NCBI GenBank assembly: GCA_019321725.1
Contig: CM033118.1
Span: forward strand, 7,838,071 to 7,902,070
Direction: 5' to 3'
Length of the DNA stretch: 64,000 nt
Source of the DNA: Paulownia fortunei
Taxonomy: Eukaryota > Streptophyta > Magnoliopsida > Lamiales > Paulowniaceae
Each line of letters opens with the position of its first letter. Position 1 is the first letter of the stretch. Under the pieces are notes generated by a model. It was given only the letters and a program-made list of their open reading frames with translations, was not told where the DNA came from and ran no database searches. The translations under genes and the position numbers were made by a program. Positions 1 to 11,129 of the stretch are shown in pieces.

Positions 1-527
1 AGCTATCCAGATTTGCCACACATATGGTCAATACTGATGCATTGAAAATTGAAAGATTTCTTGAAGGCTTGAGACCAGAACTATATAGAGATGTGAATAT
101 GGCACGAATCCAAAGAGTGACATACTCACAAATTGCTGAGAGAGCTTTAGTGGCAGAACAAGCTGAACTTAGAATTTCCCATGCTCAGGAGATTCGACGC
201 TAATTTAAACAAAGAAAGGGACAATGATGGGTTGGAAATGAAAAAAAAAGACCATTTCAAATGCAAAATCAAAAATCTAAATTCCAACCAAGACAAAGGC
301 AACAACAGTAGGATCAGGGTAGGCGTATAAAGATTGATCAAGGCAAAGCACCGATGTCGCAATCTGCTTATCCTAAATATGGTGGTCAACACAGTGGAGT
401 CTGCCCGATGAAGACTAGAACTTGCTTTGTGTGTGGAAAGGTTGTACATATTGCTAGAGTATGTCCAGATAATCCAAATCTAATAGGACAAAGAAAAGTA
501 TCAGCTAGAGTCTTTACCATCACTTGA
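1..527 (+). pseudogene. gag C-terminal part with CCHC zinc knuckle (Ty3/gypsy)
   Basis: Frame 3 from base 3 to a stop at 201-203 reads as the end of a retrotransposon gag core, with the segments RFLEGLRPELYRDV and RALVAEQAELR. A CX2CX4HX4C zinc knuckle (CFVCGKVVHIARVC) starts at 423, in the same frame as the downstream protease. A TGA at 525-527 separates knuckle and protease. Known role of the family: the capsid/nucleocapsid protein packages the element RNA. The start is outside the window, and stops and a frame change between core and knuckle make it non-functional. Confidence 0.8.
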
Positions 528-965
528 TCAGATGTTGAGGCAAACCCATCAGTGGTAACAAGTAAATTCTCTATCTTTAGTACTCCAACATTTGTATTGT
601 TTGATTCTAGAGCTACACACTCATTTATGTCAACTAAGTACGTGAATAGACTGGGTAGAGTACCTGATACTGTTGAGGTCAGTTATAATATGATAATTCT
701 TTCTAGAGATTTAAAACAAACTAATCATGTTTTAAGAGATTGTGTTATTCCCATTGAAAATAGAGAGCTCTATATTGATTTAATTGTATTGGCCATGAAT
801 GAGTATGATATGATTTTGGGTATGAAGTGGTTGTCAAAGTATCGTGCTACTATACATTGTCATAGAAAGATAGTGACTTTTCAACCTCTTGGAGAGGAAC
901 CATTCACCTTTATTGGAATCATAAAAAGCTTCAAATTTTCAATTATATCAACATTGAAAGCATAA
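528..965 (+). pseudogene. Retropepsin-type protease of the Ty3/gypsy element
   Basis: The open stretch 552-965 starts at a GTG, is not a true start, and reads in frame with the zinc knuckle upstream. It has the retroviral aspartic protease layout: an active-site loop that should be DSGATHSF but reads DSRATHSF (near 601-624), then YDMILGMKWLSKYRA, the usual C-terminal flap region. The Gly-to-Arg change in the catalytic triplet should abolish activity and fits a G-to-A transition. In intact elements this enzyme cuts the polyprotein. A stop at 963-965 separates it from the RT. Confidence 0.8.
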
Positions 966-1029
966 AGATTATTGGATAGTGGTTGTGAAGGATACTTGGT
1001 GAGTGTTATGAGTATTGAATAACAACACC

Positions 1030-2400
1030 ATCCGATCCTTAATGAAGTGCCAATTGTTCAGGAGTATCCAGAAGTATTCCCTGATGATCTTCTTAGATTA
1101 TCACCAGACTGTGAGATAGAGTTTGTCATCGAACTAAATCTAAGATCACATCCAATATCTCAAGCTCCATACTAAATAGCACCAGCTAAGTTGAAATAAT
1201 TGAAGATACAAATACAGGAATTATTAGATAAAGATTTTATCAGACCCAGCTTTTTACTATGGGGTGCACCAGTTCTATTTGTATGTAAGAAGGATGGTAT
1301 AATGCAACTGCATATAGACTATCAAGATTTAAATAAAGTTACAATCAAGAATATGTATCATTTGCCTTGAATAGAAGATTTATTTGATCAGCTCCAATGT
1401 GCATCTATATTTTCAAAAATTGATCTACAATCTAGGTACGATCAATTGAAAATAAAAGAGTATGATGCCACCAAGACAACATTTAGCACTAGATATGGAC
1501 ATTATGAATTTTTGGTGATGCTATTTGGGTTGACAAATGCTCCAACAACTTTTATGGATTTGATGAATCGGGTATTTAAAACTTTTCTTGATAGATTTGT
1601 TATTGTATTTATTGATGACATCCTAATTTACTCTAGCACAAAAGAAGAGCATGATGAACATCTAAGAACGGTTTTAGAGGTTTTGAAAGAGAAATAACTA
1701 TATGTTAAATTTAATAAATGTGAATTTTAGATTGGTCGTGTGGTATTTTTGAGATATGTAATATTAGGAGCAGGAATATCTATAGATCCAAGTAAAATAG
1801 AAGTTATTAATAGCTGGTAACAACCTACAAATCCTTCAGAAGTACGAAGTTTTCTGGGTTTAGCTGGATATTACCGTAGATTTGTGGAGGGATTCTCGAA
1901 GATAGCTTCTCCTTTGACATAATTAACCAGAAAATGTATGACATTTAGATGAACAGATGCTTATGAGAAAAGTTTTTAGGAATTGAAGAAGAGGTTAAGT
2001 TCAACTTCTATTCTTTCTATTCCACAAGGTACTAGAGGCTTTGTGGTTTATAGTGATGCTTCAAAAAATAGGTTGGCATGTGTATTGATGCAAAATGGTA
2101 AAGTAGTTGCATATGCATCCACACAGCTTAAAGAGTACGAAAAGAATTATCCTAACATGATTTAAAGCTTGCTACAGTGGTGTTTGCACTTAAGGTATGG
2201 AGACATTATTTGTATGATGAACGATGTAAGATATATACTAATCACAAAAGCTTAAAATATTTATTCACCTAAAAATAGTTAAATATGCGACAACGAAGAT
2301 GATTGGAGTTGGTGAAAGATCATGATTATGTTATCAACTATCATCCTGGTAAGGGTAATGTTTTGACTAATGCGTTGAGTAGAAAATCAACACAAAATAT
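1030..2400 (+). pseudogene. Reverse transcriptase and RNase H of the Ty3/gypsy element
   Basis: The frame beginning near 1030 reads as Ty3 reverse transcriptase: YPEVFPDDL, then [33 protein letters not shown], and the catalytic box FIDDILIYS near 1608-1634, with both aspartates intact. The connection domain [20 protein letters not shown] (near 1850) and RNase H (YSDAS near 2050) follow in the same frame. About ten in-frame stops occur; several fit CGA-to-TGA or CAA-to-TAA. Near 2155 the frame shifts, after which RNase H continues ([19 protein letters not shown]). It would copy element RNA to DNA in an intact element; here it is dead. Confidence 0.85.
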
Positions 2401-2409
2401 CACAGTTAT

Positions 2410-3920
2410 AACTTTGACTAAGAAACCATAGTTAATGGAGCTATAGAAAATAGATGTAGAAATTGTACAACACGGATCAATTGAGGCCAAATATGCAGCT
2501 TTGACACTTTAACCGACCCTGATTGATAGAATTCAACAAGGACAACAAGTTGATGAATATGTTACTAAAATGATGAAGGATATTACTTCAGAGAATGGTA
2601 TCTTGTGATTCCAAAAAAGACTATATGTGCCTAATGGAGATAACATTCGGGAAGATATTTTGGCAGAGGCAACGCCATATTCAGTACATCCAAGAACTAC
2701 TAAAATGTATAGAGATTTGATAACACATTACTGATGGCCAGGTATGAAAAGAGATGTTGCTCAATTTGTAGAATAATGTAACATGTCAACAAAGAAAGGT
2801 AGTACATAAAAAACCAATAGGATTCTTGCAACCTTTATTTATTCTAGAATGGAAATTAAAAATAATTAGTATGGATTTTGTATCGGGATTATCTAAAATA
2901 GTTAAAGGTCACAATGCTATTTGGGTTATCGTTGACAGGCTAACTAAATCTGCTCACTTTCTTCCAATTTGTTTCACCTATTCCATGGACCATTATGCGC
3001 ATATATATATACAGCAAGTGGTCAGAATTCATAGGGTACCACTATTTATTATTTCTAATAAAGATTCAAGGTTTTTATCTATATTCTGAAAGAGTTTACA
3101 CAAGGCATTGGGAACACAATTATCTTTCAATACTGCATATCATTCTCAGACTGATGGATAATTAGAGCGAATAATACAAACATTGAAAGATATGCATAGG
3201 GCTTGTATTAGATTTTCATGGTCAATGGAGCAAATTTTTACCTTTATTAGAATTCTCTTATAATAACAACTATTAGTCCACTATTGGAATAGCCCTTATG
3301 AAGCATTATATGGTAGAAAATGTACATATCCAGTTCATTGAGATGGGGTTAGTGTAAAGAAGCTTTTGGGCCTAAATATGATTTGAGAAATGACATAAGT
3401 TGTGACAGAAATTCGTCAACGAATGTAGACTGCCCAGAGCCTATAGAAAAGTTATGTTGATCAAAGAAGAAGAATGTTAGAATTTACAGTAGGAGATCAA
3501 GTATTTTTGAAGGTATCTCCAATAAAAGGGATTGTGCGATTTGGAAAGAAAAGAAAGCTCAGTCCTAGATATATTGGTCTATTTTATATTATTGAATGAA
3601 TTGAGGATGTTGCTTACAAACTCAACCTACCTAGATCATTGTCTCAAGTGCACAATGTATTTTATGTATCCATGTTGAGGAAATATATTGCAAAACCATC
3701 TCATATTTTGAAGAATGAACTTAAAGAGCTTAAAGCAGATTTGAGTTATACAGAAAGACCTATAAAGATTCTTCTACGAGAAGTAAAATAACTAAAAAAT
3801 AAAAACATCCCATTGGTTAAAGTATTATGGAGAAATCAGTCAACAGAAGATGCTACTTGGGAAAGGAAAGATGATAGTTAAGTATCCAAAATTCTTTCAG
3901 TAAGTAAATTTCAATGACGA
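2410..3920 (+). pseudogene. Integrase with chromodomain-like C terminus (Ty3/gypsy)
   Basis: Remains of the HHCC zinc domain lie near 2690-2800. The catalytic core begins near 2865 (MDFVSGL, then VDRLTKSAHF holding the first Asp), has the second acidic region near 3055 (ISNKDSRF) and the Glu region near 3150 (AYHSQTDG, LERIIQTL). The tail reads LPRSLSQVHNVFYVSMLRKY near 3630 and ends in IPLVKVLWRN followed by ATWE (3810-3860), the chromodomain-like end of Tekay-type chromoviruses, thought to steer integration to chromatin. Several frame changes and stops make it inactive. Confidence 0.83.
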
Positions 3921-3930
3921 AATTTTAATA

Positions 3931-3942
3931 AAGAGGGGAAGA
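3931..3942 (+). other. Polypurine tract of the Ty3/gypsy element
   Basis: The purine run AAGAGGGGAAGA lies directly before the 3' LTR, where plus-strand DNA synthesis is primed in LTR retrotransposons. Its placement right after the integrase end supports the LTR start at 3943. Confidence 0.7.
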
Positions 3943-6098
3943 TATAATACCCAAGCCTCACACTACTCACTTGGCCAATATGATTCATGCACTACATGCT
4001 ACTTATATGCTAATCTGCATTAACACCTACATGGCATCTTATATAGCATTCTTAATCGTTAGACCTCTAATGCTATCACTTGATGTTAATGGTTGAGATC
4101 CTATAACCTAATTAAGTAATTCTATATTTAGATAAGAAAAAGAATATATTGGTCAATATATTGGATATTCATAGGTTATATGTTATAATTTTGGAAGTAT
4201 TAAAGGTGTTACTAGTAAGCTTATATGATTCGATTCAATTAGATCGAGGTATTTTAAAAGTATACATCCATAAATTAACATACTTGGGATATTGAACATG
4301 ATATAATGTGATTTAAGTATCATGTTACAAGGTCCATATGTGCATATGGTTTTAGAAATACAAACTAGATAATCATTTAAAAATTAGATGTCAATCTGTG
4401 TAGAAATCGAATGAACAGTTAAGAAATTAGGGCAAAAATTTATTGTCATATCATACAGCAATTCAAAATAGGTTTTAACTAGATAAATAAATATTGAGAA
4501 ATACTAGATTATATATGTATAAGGTATGAATAATATCATATTTAAACCATTACTTAACACTTCAAGCTTTGCCAACTCAAGCTACCACCTCAACCTTTCT
4601 TCATTTCTATCATTGAACCATGACCAAAAACACTTTTCTAAGATATTTCACCTCCCAAACCTCCATATTGAATTTTATAAGTTGCTCTCAAGTGATTCCA
4701 AGTAAAGAAAAAAAGTGAAGGAAGAAAAAGGAAGTAAGGAAGAGGAAGTAGAAAGTCAAATTTGTGCATAGGTGAGCTTAACTCAAGTTTTTTATTTAAT
4801 TTCTTGAATTGTTTGGGGTTTATGATTTTTAAAGCTTCTATTATTATTTATAATCATGTTAGGATATTATCTATGGTCTTATAATTCACAAAAGAGGGAT
4901 TTTTAGTTGCAAAATCGCAATAGAAATCACTAGGGAAAGAAACTGTATACTTGCTGATTTTTATATTTCAAGCTTTATATATGTACAATAACTTGCTTAA
5001 AACCTACATATTGCACCATATATTTGTTTATATATGATTTTAGTTGATGATGTATGTTTGGATAGGTTATAAATTTAAATATGGTTTGATGTTTAAAGAG
5101 ACGCTCAAAATTGCCATGATAGAGCTTATAGTTTTTGTGTTGTGATAAATGGGCTGGTTTTGTTGAGGTAAATCAGTGATTTTAGGCAATTATAAAATAT
5201 TATTACACTTCTCTACATGTTATCTAAGTATGGTAAAAATTTGGGAGTGGTTGGATATGGTTAGGGATGTTAAAATTATCATGCAACTAAATTAGACAAC
5301 AAGAAAATATGAAAATGTGAATCTGTCCCATTTGATAACTTCGCATGTTTTAACCTAGACATGTTGCTATTGAGTGTTAACAAATAGGTACATGCTATTA
5401 GAGTTATAATACTTCAATTACATGATATTTACATGTATCTAAAATGAGAAATTAAGGTATTTGAAGAACTATATTGGGTTCTAGTTTGTAAAAGCTTGAT
5501 TGTTACCTAGATAAATTTGGTGTTTAAGGTCTTAGTATGAGATTTTATGCTTTTAACTTGCCAAATTATGAATGATGCTTGATATTGGGTAATATTACAG
5601 GATATTTTACATCTAAAATTAGAGTGAAATACTAAACAAATATAGACTAAGCCGCCAACCAAGTGAGAGGTAAGTAAAGATCCATTTGCAATTACAATGC
5701 GTGATCATAGTATGCCTTGAAGTATTTATACCTAATGCATTGATGATATTTAAATTGACTGGATGATAAGTATATTATGTACTTTAAGAGTCTTATGATT
5801 CTTGAAACATGTTGAGAGCAAGATGACTTGCATTTCATATTGAATATACCATTCATGAGCATTTACATGTGCATGGACGGCATATTGGCATAATTGAGGT
5901 TCTTGCATGCACGATATAATTTGAGAAATAATTTTCAAAAAGAAAATAATTTGGTTGGTCACTACTAGTGTACGGAGGTATGCAATGCGTGCTTATGTAA
6001 TATTTTGGGGTGCCACGAATGTTACTTCTCGGAGGATCATAAGGGTTAACAGGGGGTGTGCCTCTGGTGGTTACGAAAGGGTGGACCACTTGACTGCA
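3943..6098 (+). repeat. 3' LTR of the Tekay-like element (~2.15 kb)
   Basis: It starts TATAATACCC, which fits the TGTAATACCC start of related elements with one G-to-A change, and ends ...GACTGCA at 6098. Immediately right, from 6104, the minus strand reads as MULE transposase again, which fixes the right edge. The last 150 bases carry a GC-richer block (near 6000-6090) like the U5 end of related LTRs. No protein-coding frame is convincing here; the small frames near 5750-6150 are chance or cross the LTR/MULE edge. The second LTR needed to confirm the limits is outside the window. Confidence 0.72.
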
Positions 6099-6103
6099 CC
6101 CTT

Positions 6104-9002
6104 AATGTTTCACATACATTGTTCAACAACATATCATACCTACGATAGTAACTAAAGTGTGACCCACTCCTCTGATGTGGTGGTTTGTCATTAAACCAGT
6201 CAGTTGTCTTCTCATCTAAAGCCCTCAAGTAACTCATCTTTCTCTTAATTACATTAACTGTTGTAGCCTTAGTTAGTTTCCACACCGCACTCTTAAATGC
6301 TTGACCTCTAAACCCAACATTTGTCAGGTTAACTTAACCTAGGGTTTGTGCAGCGAAAAAATAAAAATTCTAATTAATACATGCTATAACAATTATAATA
6401 ACACCCTGGGTTTGATATAATTTTATCGATTTCACAATCCAATTGGTTTTACGCATAAAATAAAAGAGATCGATTTATACCTTTCAACACACTTTGGTTG
6501 ATATAGGGTTTGAAGCAATCAATTGCTAACTTTTTTCTGAGTTTCGATTCACAAGGATCCAAGCATCTTCCCTATAAAGTAGTCCATACTTTGAGCAAGA
6601 ATACAGAGTTAGAATTTCACTAACAATTTTGATTCCTTTACTAACCAAATTTCTCGAGTGTGTATGGTGAGTATTAATTCTTAATATCAACTTGTGATAA
6701 AAGAATTAAATACCTTTGATAAAAAGATGGAATTTTTTTTATGTTGGAGAAAGAAGATAGAGAAGAAAAATATTTTTTTTCTTTTGGAGTGACGGCCTAA
6801 AATTTTGGAGAGTGACCTCTTCAAATTTTCGGCCCTTGTGTATATATACTATGGGCCTCTTATTTTATTGGTTGGAGGATTCTGGTTGATCACAAGATCT
6901 CCCAAAATCTCCAATTCTATATCTTCTATCTTCCAAGATATGAAAAGATGATTATTATCTAATCCAATTAGATAATTCCAAGAACCTTCTATTCTTATAT
7001 CTCCATCTTTATTCCAACCACTCTTGTGGGCTTTTCCTAATTGTCCTCTATGAATTGGACTTGGACTCTTAATTAAATTTTACAATTAATCTAATTAATT
7101 AATTAAGCTCAAATTTAATTAATTAATTTCATCTAGCCTTCCTATTCAAATTAGGCTTAATTAAATAATATAATTATTTAATTTATATTATTTAATTGAG
7201 TAAATTAATTTATGGTCTACATAATTAATTGATCAATCAATTAATTACTCTATTCCAATAAGGCTTTCTAATCTTATTAGGTTTAATTACATAATCTTAT
7301 TTAATTAAATAATTAATTCAACTCCTTGAATTAATTTTAACCCCAATTAATTAATCTCTATTAACTAATTGGATCCAGCTCATTGGATCAATTAATAAGT
7401 TATAAATGTTTCATCCCAAATTGTATGTGATCCTTTAAGTTCACAACTAAACTAGCAGTGGGCTTGTAACATTTACAACTTATGAAATAATTATTCCAAT
7501 TAATTAATTCACTTGGAATTAACTTCTTAATTCCACGAACCTCACAAGTCATGAGAAACACCTAATAAGTGTATCCTGACTACTTAGTCTTAGGTGAAAT
7601 AGCGAGTGAATCTATTTTAATTACGAATGTCATACACGTAAGGTCATTTCGACAACTAATTTCCCGATTGAATATAGGGCATGAATTATAAATCGAAACC
7701 CTAAATGACTGATTAACTATGATTCCATTTCAAGTTGCAATAACTCATGAAGAATCGCTGGAAAACCATGTCTAATATTCATCCCGCCTTAGCCAATGAC
7801 TTATGAATCATGAACTATGAAAATATAGGAGATTAACTTGTTCTACCAAAGAAGTGATGGATTCTTTATTAGCTACTCATTAACCTCCATACATGCCAAT
7901 GTAAGATCCAATATATCCCCTTTGTGATTATCAGACAATCAAAAGATACATCAAGATGAAGCATGACGTGCATTATGCTATTATGGTACCTCAAGTCTAA
8001 GGATTAATCATGTAGTATCGTAATATGAAAATTCTTATTTCGATATACAACATCTCCAACTAATAATTTCCAATAAGCCTGTTCAATATACTTATTCTCT
8101 AACAAGTACTCGCATACATACACTAGTTTCACTACACTAATAACTATAGAGTGAAAGATCCTTCTCATGCGAGCGTACATCATATGTGTGAGTCTATTGG
8201 GCTATTCAATGTCCCATCTCAAAAAACCCTAGACTCAAAACTAATTTAAGGACTAAAGCCATAGAGCCATGTTACATGATCGTCATCAAATGCACGACTA
8301 TGCCCCATAGCTAAATTTGGTTTAGCAACTTTATCTAGTTGATAGAATTAATTAAAGATAAAGAAGATGCCTATTTTATTAATATGATCTGAAACATATT
8401 ATTTTTACAAATATAAGAGAATAAAAAACACTCAATCTGATTAGCGTCGGGCACCACTCTAATAGCATTTTTAAAGTTAGAGTGCATGTGCCTTACACCA
8501 AACCTATGTTCAAAACTTTGGAATACCTCCTGAATTGCTTGAATCAAGCTTTTATGTTTATTAGACATTAAGGTCCACATGTAATCCTTCTCAATGTGCA
8601 TATCAATTTTGAAAAGTGTCAAAAACTAATCTCAACTATCTGTATTTTCCTTACTAACCATAACATAGGCAATAGGATAGATATTTGTTTTAGGGGGTCA
8701 ACCCCTACCGCTGTTAATAAAACTCCCACATAAGGGCCCTTTAAGTAACATCCATGAACCCCAATTAAAGGCCTGCAACCAGTAACAGATCCCATTTTTG
8801 AAGCATATAGGCATATGTACATTCTGTCAAATCTATTCTCTCTACTAAAATAGATCATTTTTATCATGGCAATAAAACCAGGGTTTGTTCTTTTGATTTC
8901 ATCCGCATAATCCCATATTAGTGAGTATTGATCAATTGTATTTCCTTCAAGTATTTCTAAAGCTAATTTACTCTGTATCCTTGATAATGCAGGATGTGGC
9001 AT
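6104..9002 (-). pseudogene. MULE transposase, catalytic and C-terminal part (split)
   Basis: The right segment (9002 to about 8471) reads as MULE transposase: NTIDQYSLIWDYADEIKRTN, then CRPLIGVHGCYLKGPYVGVL with the first catalytic Asp position apparently changed to His, then EHRFGVRHMHSNFKN. The left segment (6317-6104) continues it: VGFRGQAFKSAVWKLTKATT, KMSYLRALDEKT and DMLLNNVCET. Removing 6323-8465 and one target copy joins the frame exactly at NFKN/VGFRG. Near 8640-8670 a frameshift and two stops (TGA and TAG where Trp is expected in SWDWF) show decay. The SWIM zinc finger that normally follows is beyond the Ty3 insertion, outside the window. Confidence 0.85.
6323..8465 (-). repeat. 2143-bp noncoding element, probable solo LTR, copy 1
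   Basis: It is inserted in the MULE transposase and flanked by the 5-bp repeat CATTT (6318-6322 and 8466-8470). It has no coding frame. A second copy in the other orientation is at 49790-51948, alignable over most of its length. In its own direction (minus) it has a block of TTAATTAA-rich DNA, a conserved TATATATA box near 6840-6850 and a CT-rich leader, as expected for U3, promoter and R-U5 of an LTR. The 5-bp duplication also fits LTR integration. Ends do not show clean TG...CA, so the class is inferred. Which LTR family it belongs to is unknown. Confidence 0.75.
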
Positions 9003-9112
9003 CCAATGTCCTCTATCACATCAACCTTAAATCCTTTGACATTTCTCTTGGGATCAGACTTAAACTTTTGAACATATTTTCTACATAATTAACCAGTTAG
9101 ACTTTAAGTATT

Positions 9113-9328
9113 TTACAAGAAAAGCCTAGAGACATGTGTGACTAAGAACATAGTCCCATATTTGAAATGTGTTTTCATTCTTAACTTAATTTTATGAATC
9201 TTCCAAGCACATTCATTGTTAGCACACCTAGCATATACCCTAACCTTGTAATTTATTGTGATCTTTATGTTCTTTAATATATGTAAGTATATTGCTTGCC
9301 TAAACTTAGTTTTGTTGCTAAAGATCAT
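9113..9328 (-). pseudogene. MuDR-type DNA-binding domain of the MULE
   Basis: The minus frame reads FSNKTKFRQAIYLHILKNIK, then RVYARCANNECAWKIH, which follows the pattern of the N-terminal MuDR domain (F.....F..A, then V.V.C....C.W.I) that binds transposon ends. It lies between the acidic linker and the catalytic part, as in intact MULEs. The ATG at 9328 is internal to the domain, not the protein start. A frame break separates it from the transposase core at 9002. Confidence 0.7.
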
Positions 9329-9507
9329 ACCTATATCAAAGGTAAGATCATATAGCTCAAAAGTGTTAAAAATAGAAAAAGCTTTTCTGTCATTATCACC
9401 ATTAGAGTCTTTACTACTATATAAATCATCCTTACTCTCAATGCATTATCATCTCCAAACATATCCTGCCTCACTTGTCCTTTAACATTCTCATCATCTT
9501 TATCTAC

Positions 9508-9774
9508 CTACTTAATATGAGTATCTAAATTATCCTGGTATAGCTTGTCATCTAGCCCATCATCATTTATTTCAGACCCCATTGTCATACTCATATCATC
9601 AAAACTCTCATTTTCGGTATCAACCTCATTTTCCCTTTCCCTATTAGTCTCCTTTACCCCTTCCCTGTCAACTTTATTTACCCCTTCCCTATTAGTTTCC
9701 TTAACCTCTTCCCTATAAGTATCATTTACCTCTTCCATATTAGCCTCATTTACCACCCAATCATAATGGTCCAA
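9508..9774 (-). pseudogene. Acidic, internally repeated linker of the MULE protein
   Basis: The minus frame is rich in Glu, Asp and Asn and contains four degenerate copies of an (E/K)ETNREGV-like unit of 11-12 residues. Such acidic, low-complexity linkers lie between the PB1-like and MuDR domains in plant MULE proteins. The repeat continues as decayed coding-like DNA at 9775-9975, where TCT/CAT-rich + strand text is the complement. It has no known catalytic role. Confidence 0.55.
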
Positions 9775-9978
9775 CCAATCTAATTGACTATGTCTCCTTT
9801 TCCCCTTTCACTATGTTCTAATCCATCTCTTTTCGCTATGTTCTAACCTATCCCTTTCATTGTCTTCTACTCCAAACCCATCTACATCACTGCCTTTTAA
9901 CCTATTTACATCATTATCTTCTTTCTCATCTACTTCACTCTATTTTACCCAATCTAGTTCACTATCCTTTGGTGTTTC

Positions 9979-10344
9979 CTAACCCTTACAAGGATTTTGT
10001 TTGATTACAAAACATATCACTACTCCCTCCTCAATATATACAGTGACTTCTCTAATTTTTTTCAGTTTCTCTTCATATATCCTATGCAATTGACTATCAC
10101 TTTTAACAGGAATAAACTCATCTTTAAGTTTAGAGTAAAAATTCATAGAGCCCTTAAAACCTTCAAATTTAGTGAACTTTTTCAATGCAATTATTGACAA
10201 CAAATTCGTATCAACATAATGAAACTTACATATTGCCCCACCTATATAATATATGCCATGGTGAAAACAACCCTCAAAATAAACACATAATGTCAAAGTA
10301 GTATTTTTTAGATCTATCATAGAAAACCAAAACCAAAAATACAA
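9979..10344 (-). pseudogene. PB1-like N-terminal domain of the MULE protein
   Basis: The frame reads LTLCVYFEGCFHHGIYYIGG, then FHYVDTNLLSIIALKKF, FKGSMNFYSKL and SQLHRIYEEKLKKIREVTVY. This matches the PB1-like domain found at the N terminus of many plant MULE proteins: F.....GG....G..Y.GG, DTD..S...I, G..G...YYK, and a closing L......V.VY..... A Met near 10320 (MIDLKN) could be the true start. The upstream frame at 10456-10274 is hydrophobic and likely chance. The domain's role in transposition is not established. Confidence 0.6.
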
Positions 10345-11129
10345 AATTAAACAATAGGCTCACATGATAAACAGAAAAATAGTACACCACTGAAAACAAG
10401 ATAACAATAAAAAAATAAAAAAAAATAGAAACATATAGGACACAGCGGACCACCATTAAGGTCCCTTATTTCACTTTTAGTTAGAAATTTTTTAAAAAAA
10501 ACACATATTTATCAAGCAAAAATAAACTTTTTGATGTGTTCCCATACACACAAACATACCACAACAAGCTTTTGTAAAATATAAAAAAAATGCCTGAAAT
10601 AAGCATTGGTCGTATCTTGGAGGGGAAGAGTCTAACTTTTTTTATCTCAAAACTTCATTTCTCATGATAAAAAATATTTTGTTAGCATTTTCGGTCGATT
10701 GATGGTTGAAATTATACTTCAAATTGAAAAAAAAAATAGGTTAGGAAGGAGAATGATTGTATTTTGGGGGTTTAGGGATTTAGGGAGAAATGTTGACCAA
10801 ATAGAACCCTACTGGATTTTGGTTCTAAATTTGTCATGTACAAGACACACGACAAATAAGTTTTCATCCATTTTGCCCCACTTGTTTGGATGTTTTTGGA
10901 TCCAAAAGTGTCCATCTAGGTCACCAACTCATCAATTTTACCTCCAAAATTAATTTTTTCCTAATTCTCTATCTTAGTTAGCAGTTGGTCACTTTTACCT
11001 GCAATTGGCGGTCGATGTCCTAAATGTCTTAATTTTTCCTACTTAAAGGATAAAATTTAAATTCTTAAAATTAAAAGGACCTAAAGTCTGAGTATACTAA
11101 CTTAAAGGACTAAAGAAATATTTTTACCC
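10345..11129 (-). other. MULE 5' noncoding region and candidate terminal repeat
   Basis: No credible coding frame is seen. The stretch between the N-terminal MULE domain and 11129 would be the transposon promoter and terminal inverted repeat. The last ~200 bases (10930-11129) have the look of a MULE end, with AGTCCTTTAAGTTAG and GGGTAAAAATATTTC on the minus strand. The partner repeat is outside the window. Confidence 0.45.

Larger units (their letters stand above)
1..6098 (+). mobile_element. Ty3/gypsy chromovirus (Tekay-like), 3' part, decayed
   Basis: Order along + is gag, zinc knuckle, protease, reverse transcriptase, RNase H, integrase, chromodomain-like tail, polypurine tract and a ~2.15-kb LTR. 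This is the order of a Ty3/gypsy element, and the tail motif (IPLVKVLWRN followed by ATWE) is typical of Tekay/Del chromoviruses. The 5' LTR and first part of gag lie left of the window. From protease to RNase H the frame is nearly constant and is broken mainly by single stops; a frameshift occurs near 2155. The right LTR edge (6098) falls inside a MULE transposase reading frame, so this element inserted into the MULE. It is dead; the clade is inferred from motifs only. Confidence 0.88.
6104..11129 (-). mobile_element. Mutator-like transposon (MULE), interrupted twice
   Basis: On the minus strand, from right to left, the window shows a PB1-like N-terminal domain (10344-9979), an acidic linker (9774-9508), a MuDR-type DNA-binding region (9328-9113) and the transposase (9002-8471, then 6317-6104). 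A 2143-bp element splits the transposase at 6323-8465, and a Ty3 LTR cuts it at 6098. The candidate right end at 11129 begins, read outward, GGGTAAAAATATTTC and is followed by ATATTTTAT, a possible 9-bp target copy. The left end lies outside the window beyond the Ty3 element, so terminal inverted repeats cannot be compared. Confidence 0.8.

Noticed and set aside
5750..6155. Small frames on both strands at the end of the Ty3 LTR
   Set aside because: They cross the LTR/MULE edge or lie inside the LTR and match nothing.
7080..7340. TTAATTAA-rich tract considered as an origin or matrix attachment site
   Set aside because: It is part of the 2.1-kb element and recurs in its second copy; no other evidence for such a role.
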